From an uncultured Acidaminococcus sp. (lineage in GTDB: Bacteria; Bacillota_C; Negativicutes; Acidaminococcales; Acidaminococcaceae): a stretch of 26,706 nt of DNA. The position numbers and the translations under genes were made by a program. Below are positions 23,338-26,706 of the stretch, piece by piece (the stretch's first letter is position 1; the number at the start of each line of letters is the position of its first letter). The DNA lies in NCBI GenBank assembly GCA_900314165.1, contig OMUE01000234.1, positions 1 through 26,706 of the forward strand. Direction: 5' to 3'. Below the pieces are notes generated by a model. That model searched no databases. It was given only the letters and a program-made list of their open reading frames with translations, and was not told the origin of the DNA.

Positions 23338-24735
23338 ATGATGTTAGCACACTATGCAGCCGGCCTGCCAGAGGAGCAGAGGCTCCTGCAGTTCGGCCGT
23401 AAAACGGACAATCCTCTGTGTCTGGCGTTCCCCCACAAACGGGTGGTCCATGCGGGTATGAAGGGAAAGATGATCCCACCGCCTATGGCTCAGGGCATCT
23501 GGCAGAAGATCATGGCGACCCCGGTTCAGGGGCATCCCCTGCAGATGGCCTATCTGCATATTCCGTTCTGCAAGACAAAATGCCTGTACTGCGGCTTCTT
23601 CCAAAATGGCACGGACCAAAATGCGGAAGACCGCTATGTGGATGCACTGATTCGGGAACTGGAGCAGTCCGCTGACGCGCCCCGGCTGACCAGCGCGCCC
23701 ATCCAGGCCGTATTCATCGGGGGCGGCACACCTACGTCCCTGTCCCCGGCCAATGTGGGCCGGTTGCTGCGTACCATCCGGCGCTGCCTGCCCCTGGCCA
23801 ACGACTATGAACTGACCCTGGAAGGCCGGATCCACGACCTGGTGCCGGAAAAGATGGATGTATGGTTTGCCAACGGCGTGAACCGCATGTCCCTGGGGGT
23901 CCAGTCTTTCGATACGAAGGTGCGCCAGCAGGTGGGCCGCATCGACACCCGGGAAGAAGTACTGCGGCGTCTCAGGAGTCTTATGGACTACAACCAGTGC
24001 GCCGTGGTCATCGACCTGATGTTCGGCCTGCCGGATCAGACCATGGACGTGTGGCAGAAGGATGTGGAGACGCTGGTGGCCTCCGGTATCGACGGAGCAG
24101 ACCTGTACCAGTTGAATGTCTTCGACAAAAGCGATCTGAACCTGTATATCCAGCGGGGAAAACTGCCGCCTGCAGCTACGACCCAGGAGCAGGCCCTCAT
24201 GTTCGCCGTCGGCAAGCAGTATCTGGATAAGCACGGCTATAAACGGCTGAGCCACTGCCACTGGGCCCGGAATAACCGGGAGCGCAGCCTGTACAACACT
24301 ATGGCCCGCAACGGCGTCCACCTGTTCCCCTTCGGCTGTGGGGCCGGTGGCCACGTGGACGGCGTCAGCACCATGCTGCACCGGGCTTTGCCCATGTACG
24401 AAAAACTGGTGGCAGCAGGCCAGAAACCCTTCATGTTCCTGAGTCAGCAATCTCCCTTTGCGGCCTTTTCCGACGTGGTCCAGGCCGACATGAACCAGTG
24501 CCGCTTCGACCTGCAGAAGGTCACGGCCATGGACGGGCGTTTGGCAGAATTGTCCTTCCTGGGAGAATTGTGGGAGCAGTACGGCCTGTGGCAGTTCAAT
24601 GGCTATCTGTATGAATTGACAGAAGCCGGCCAGTTCTGGCAGGTGAACATGACCCAGACCATCCTGGAATGTATCGAGCTGCTGCTGGGCCAACAGACGG
24701 CTGTGGCTATGGAGCACGTAGCTGCCCAGGGGTAA
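23338..24735 (+). CDS. hutW: anaerobic haem-degrading radical SAM methyltransferase (HutW/ChuW/HmuW type)
   Basis: This enzyme opens the haem ring without oxygen, methylating it with a SAM-derived radical and releasing iron plus a linear tetrapyrrole (anaerobilin in E. coli O157). The 465 residues belong to the HemN-like class. The 4Fe-4S cluster motif is CKTKCLYC (Cys78, Cys82, Cys85), followed by the SAM-binding GGGTP (128-132), LTLEGRIHD near 158-166, NRMSLGVQSFD near 181-191, and a HemN-C-like C-terminal domain. GRIHDLVPEK replaces the ETNP-type text of coproporphyrinogen dehydrogenases, which favours HutW over HemN. It is the last operon gene, after its likely flavodoxin donor. No clear terminator follows. 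Confidence 0.9.
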   Translation: MMLAHYAAGLPEEQRLLQFGRKTDNPLCLAFPHKRVVHAGMKGKMIPPPMAQGIWQKIMATPVQGHPLQMAYLHIPFCKTKCLYCGFFQNGTDQNAEDRYVDALIRELEQSADAPRLTSAPIQAVFIGGGTPTSLSPANVGRLLRTIRRCLPLANDYELTLEGRIHDLVPEKMDVWFANGVNRMSLGVQSFDTKVRQQVGRIDTREEVLRRLRSLMDYNQCAVVIDLMFGLPDQTMDVWQKDVETLVASGIDGADLYQLNVFDKSDLNLYIQRGKLPPAATTQEQALMFAVGKQYLDKHGYKRLSHCHWARNNRERSLYNTMARNGVHLFPFGCGAGGHVDGVSTMLHRALPMYEKLVAAGQKPFMFLSQQSPFAAFSDVVQADMNQCRFDLQKVTAMDGRLAELSFLGELWEQYGLWQFNGYLYELTEAGQFWQVNMTQTILECIELLLGQQTAVAMEHVAAQG

Positions 24736-24826
24736 ACAGGGGGCTTTGGTCCTTGGTCATAAAAGACTACCAGCTAAAGACCTGTTCAAGCGTAAAGATT
24801 CCGTAAAAGAAATTCTTAAAAACTTG

Positions 24827-24855
24827 TTGACAATTTGTACCATATTTTATATAAT
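24827..24855 (+). promoter_or_regulatory. consensus promoter of the tRNA cluster
   Basis: TTGACA (24827-24832), 17 bases, TATAAT (24850-24855): both boxes and the spacing match the sigma-70/sigma-A ideal. It lies about 30 bases before the first tRNA and is the strongest promoter in the window. Confidence 0.92.
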
Positions 24856-24885
24856 AATCCTCGCAACGCATGAGCGTAGCGAGAT

Positions 24886-24960
24886 TCCCCGATAGCTCAA
24901 TGGTAGAGCACTCGACTGTTAATCGAGTTGTTGTAAGTTCGAGTCTTACTCGGGGAGCCA
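24886..24960 (+). tRNA. tRNA-Asn (GTT)
   Basis: The cloverleaf closes with TCCCCGA/TCGGGGA in the acceptor stem, a GCTC/GAGC D arm, anticodon GTT at 24918-24920 in loop CTGTTAA, T loop TTCGAGT, discriminator G and encoded CCA. It is 75 bases and the first gene of the cluster. Confidence 0.96.
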
Positions 24961-24962
24961 AT

Positions 24963-25037
24963 GGCCGGGTGGTCAAGCGGTTAAGACACCGCCCTTTCAC
25001 GGCGGTATCGGGGGTTCGATTCCCCCCCCGGTCACCA
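24963..25037 (+). tRNA. tRNA-Glu (TTC)
   Basis: Acceptor GGCCGGG pairs with CCCGGTC (one G-T). The anticodon is TTC at 24996-24998 in loop CTTTCAC on a CCGCC/GGCGG stem; the T arm has GGTTCGATTCC and CCA is encoded. It begins 2 bases after the Asn gene. Confidence 0.96.
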
Positions 25038-25048
25038 TTTTTCTTTTC

Positions 25049-25124
25049 GGGCGATTAGCTCAGCTGGGAGAGCGCCTGCCTTACAAGCAGGATGTCAGCA
25101 GTTCGATCCTGTTATCGCCCACCA
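25049..25124 (+). tRNA. tRNA-Val (TAC)
   Basis: Acceptor GGGCGAT pairs with ATCGCCC. The anticodon is TAC at 25082-25084 in loop CTTACAA on CCTGC/GCAGG; the T loop is GTTCGAT and CCA is encoded. Confidence 0.96.
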
Positions 25125-25160
25125 TTTTTTTTTGCATTCTTTTCCCATTTCCATACGCGA

Positions 25161-25237
25161 CGGGGCGTAGCTCAGTTTGGTAGAGCACCTGCCTTGGGAG
25201 CAGGGGGTCGTAGGTTCAAATCCTGTCGCTCCGACCA
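25161..25237 (+). tRNA. tRNA-Pro (TGG)
   Basis: Acceptor CGGGGCG pairs with CGCTCCG (one G-T). The anticodon is TGG at 25195-25197 in loop CTTGGGA on CCTGC/GCAGG; the T loop is TTCAAAT, the discriminator is A and CCA is encoded. Confidence 0.96.
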
Positions 25238-25244
25238 TACTCTT

Positions 25245-25318
<74 letters not shown>

Positions 25319-25401
25319 CTTCGGTATCAATCAGGACGTTGTATGCTGCAACGGACTGGTTTTTCAATATCCCAGGAAGCGAAGCTTACCTGAGAGCCAT
25401 T

Positions 25402-25478
25402 GGCCCTGTAGCTCAGCTGGATAGAGCAACGGCCTTCTAAGCCGTGTGTCGAGTGTTCGAATCACTCCAGGGTCACCA
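25402..25478 (+). tRNA. tRNA-Arg (TCT)
   Basis: Acceptor GGCCCTG pairs with CAGGGTC (one G-T). The anticodon is TCT at 25436-25438 in loop CTTCTAA; the T loop is GTTCGAA and CCA is encoded. It is the last gene of the cluster, 10 bases before the terminator stem, after an 83-base spacer. Confidence 0.96.
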
Positions 25479-25488
25479 ATAAAAGTTC

Positions 25489-25527
25489 AAGGACTGTAAA
25501 ACGAGAAATCGTTTTACAGTCCTTTTT
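25489..25527 (+). terminator. strong terminator of the tRNA cluster, shared with the opposing gene
   Basis: A perfect 16-bp stem (25489-25504 with 25509-25524) has a GAAA loop and is followed by TTT. The stop codon of the converging minus-strand pseudogene (25514-25516) lies inside the stem. A transcript from that side would also fold it, with a less T-rich tail, so it may work in both directions. Confidence 0.92.
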
Positions 25528-26501
25528 GTTGTTGTCCGGTTAAAAACTCCAATACATTGATCTGACGGATACCGTCTTCTTCCATGGGCAGCGTGTCCAT
25601 GGTCAGGATATATTTAGGGTAGTTATCTTTGATGCGCTTTAGGGGCGTGATTTCTCTTTCGAAGGTTGCCGGATCCAAGATGCTGGCGGCTACCTGGTAA
25701 TAGGCTTTGCAGCCTGCTTTCTCAGCAATAAAGTCTACTTTTAAATTGCCTACTTTGCCAACATAAACCTGGCAGCCCTGACGCAGTAACTCTAAATAAG
25801 TGATATTTTCCAAAACATGCCCGATATCCCGACCTCTGTCGCCCAGAAGGAGCCAACGCAGTCCCATATCCACACCATAATACTTTTCTGTGAATCGCAG
25901 ATGCTGCTTGTCCTGTATATCGTAGCGGTCTGCCCGGTACAAGATAAAGGCGTCCTCCAATGTGCGCAGATACTTTTCCACAGTAACAGGAGTGGTCTTC
26001 CTTCCAAAAGAAGTAAGGCTGTCAGAAATCTTTTTAGAAGTCGTCATATTCCCTACATTGTCAAATAAGAAACGCAAAATACTTTCCAGAATATAAGGAT
26101 CCTGTACTTTGTACCGTTCTACGATATCTTTTAACAACACCGTATGATAGATGCCTTGTAGATAATCCCGCTTTTCCTCTTCTCCAGGCAGGTTCGGCAG
26201 GTAAGGGAATCCGCCAAAGCGAAAATAGGAATTCCAGGCCTGAGAGGGTTCGGCCTTTAGCAGCTCACAGTATTCAGAAAAAGAAAGGGGCAGCATTGAG
26301 ATTTCAATATAACGCCCGGACAGCCCGATCCAATTGGAGGAAGATAATGGCGGACTCCGGCACTTCCTGCTGCTTTAGCTGATCGGAAAATTGCTTCAAC
26401 AAAGTAGATTTGCCGCAACGTCTGACGCCGGTTATGACTTTAATTATGTTTTTATCCTTCAATTGATTGAGCTTATCCAGATATTGATGACGTAGTACCA
26501 T
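25514..26501 (-). pseudogene. AAA_14 / DUF4143 ATPase gene, disrupted by an internal deletion
   Basis: The 5' part (from the ATG at 26501, with GAGGTGAG just upstream) encodes the start of an AAA_14 ATPase with Walker A GVRRCGKST, then runs to a false stop at 26304. The 3' part carries the end of the ATPase domain and DUF4143 and is open from about 26323 to 25514 in another frame. LSGRYIEISMLPLSFSEYCE, characteristic of the family after the sensor region, begins in that second frame at 26323, directly next to AIIFL (to 26337) of the first. The segment between, including the expected Walker B, is missing. The two parts total about 330 codons against 400 or more for intact members. Such proteins are common, often repeated, and of unclear role. 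Confidence 0.85.
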
Positions 26502-26651
26502 ATGACTCACCTCGTTTTTACTATAATAAAAAATATATAAAAAATCCATAAAGTTTAAAGTAAAATAAAAACTTTTAGAAAACAATGTGAAAGTATAAAA
26601 TATGTTTTAATCTAAATAAGACTAAGATTAAACACGAGATAATTTTGGCTC

Positions 26652-26706
26652 TGTCAAGGCCGGGTTCAATTTGACCCATTTGGCCGGTTAAAAGTGACCC
26701 AATAAA
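26652..26706. mobile_element. probable end of an IS21-type insertion sequence (cut by the window edge)
   Basis: From TGT at 26652 the sequence has TGACCCA at 26672-26678 and again at 26695-26701, spaced 23 bases, with GGCCGGTTAAAA between. Repeated TGACCC blocks just inside a TGT end are typical of the multiple terminal repeats of IS21-family elements. No transposase is in view, so the family is a pattern-based guess. The preceding 26502-26651 is AT-rich and shows no gene. Confidence 0.45.

Noticed and set aside
23338..24735. Oxygen-independent coproporphyrinogen dehydrogenase (HemN) for the radical SAM gene
   Set aside because: The cluster motif is shared, but the text after the SAM site, the flavodoxin partner and the haem-uptake operon fit HutW/ChuW.
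24736..24826. Terminator for the haem operon
   Set aside because: Only weak imperfect complementarity (GGTC with GACC) and no T-run; I could not support a terminator before the tRNA promoter.
24767..25000. Minus-strand open frame across tRNA-Asn and tRNA-Glu
   Set aside because: It is the complement of tRNA genes and yields the familiar false protein made from them (RLELTT-type text).

Overview
The window reads as chromosome of a diderm Firmicute (class Negativicutes; an Acidaminococcus- or Phascolarctobacterium-like anaerobe is the best guess, inferred without any search). The reasons are outer-membrane machinery (two TonB-dependent receptors, ExbB, ExbD, TonB) beside Firmicutes-style features: strong GGAGG ribosome binding sites, tRNAs with encoded CCA, and a Bacillus-like biotin/acyl cluster with a BirA-type operator. 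Coding DNA is GC-rich; control regions and the right edge are AT-rich.

Layout. (1) 46-897, minus strand: an alpha/beta hydrolase. (2) 1098-4723: a four-gene operon of MaoC-like hydratase, BioY biotin transporter, thiolase and acyl-CoA/AMP ligase, behind a promoter whose -35 box lies in a BirA-like palindrome and closed by a strong terminator. It resembles the BirA-controlled yhfUTS cluster of Bacillus subtilis with a hydratase added. (3) 4824-10612: envelope and housekeeping genes: a secreted beta-helix protein, a SYLF protein, TrmO, a DUF3298-type secreted protein, a class 3 lipase with an extra C-terminal domain, and an amidohydrolase. Two pairs of GTAG-headed palindromic (REP-like) units lie in its gaps. 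(4) 10877-13352: a YhcH/YjgK/YiaL protein and a TonB-dependent receptor. (5) 13515-24735: an eleven-gene haem acquisition and anaerobic haem degradation locus. (6) 24886-25478: six tRNA genes (Asn, Glu, Val, Pro, Gly, Arg) behind a perfect consensus promoter. (7) 25514-26501, minus strand: a decayed AAA_14/DUF4143 ATPase gene, then at the right edge what looks like one end of an IS21-type insertion sequence.

The core of the window is region 5. Its order is haem-type binding lipoprotein, FecCD permease, ATPase, exporter-type ABC half-transporter, ExbB, ExbD, TonB, ChaN-like protein, haem-type TonB receptor, flavodoxin, and HutW/ChuW radical SAM enzyme. In outline, haem crosses the outer membrane through the receptor powered by TonB-ExbBD, crosses the inner membrane through the binding-protein ABC importer, and is opened without oxygen by the radical SAM enzyme with electrons from the flavodoxin. 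The exporter has no assigned job; removal of a tetrapyrrole product or of excess haem is a testable guess. The promoter at 13391-13419 has a palindrome just after the predicted transcription start, placed as an operator and resembling DtxR-family iron boxes more than a Fur box.
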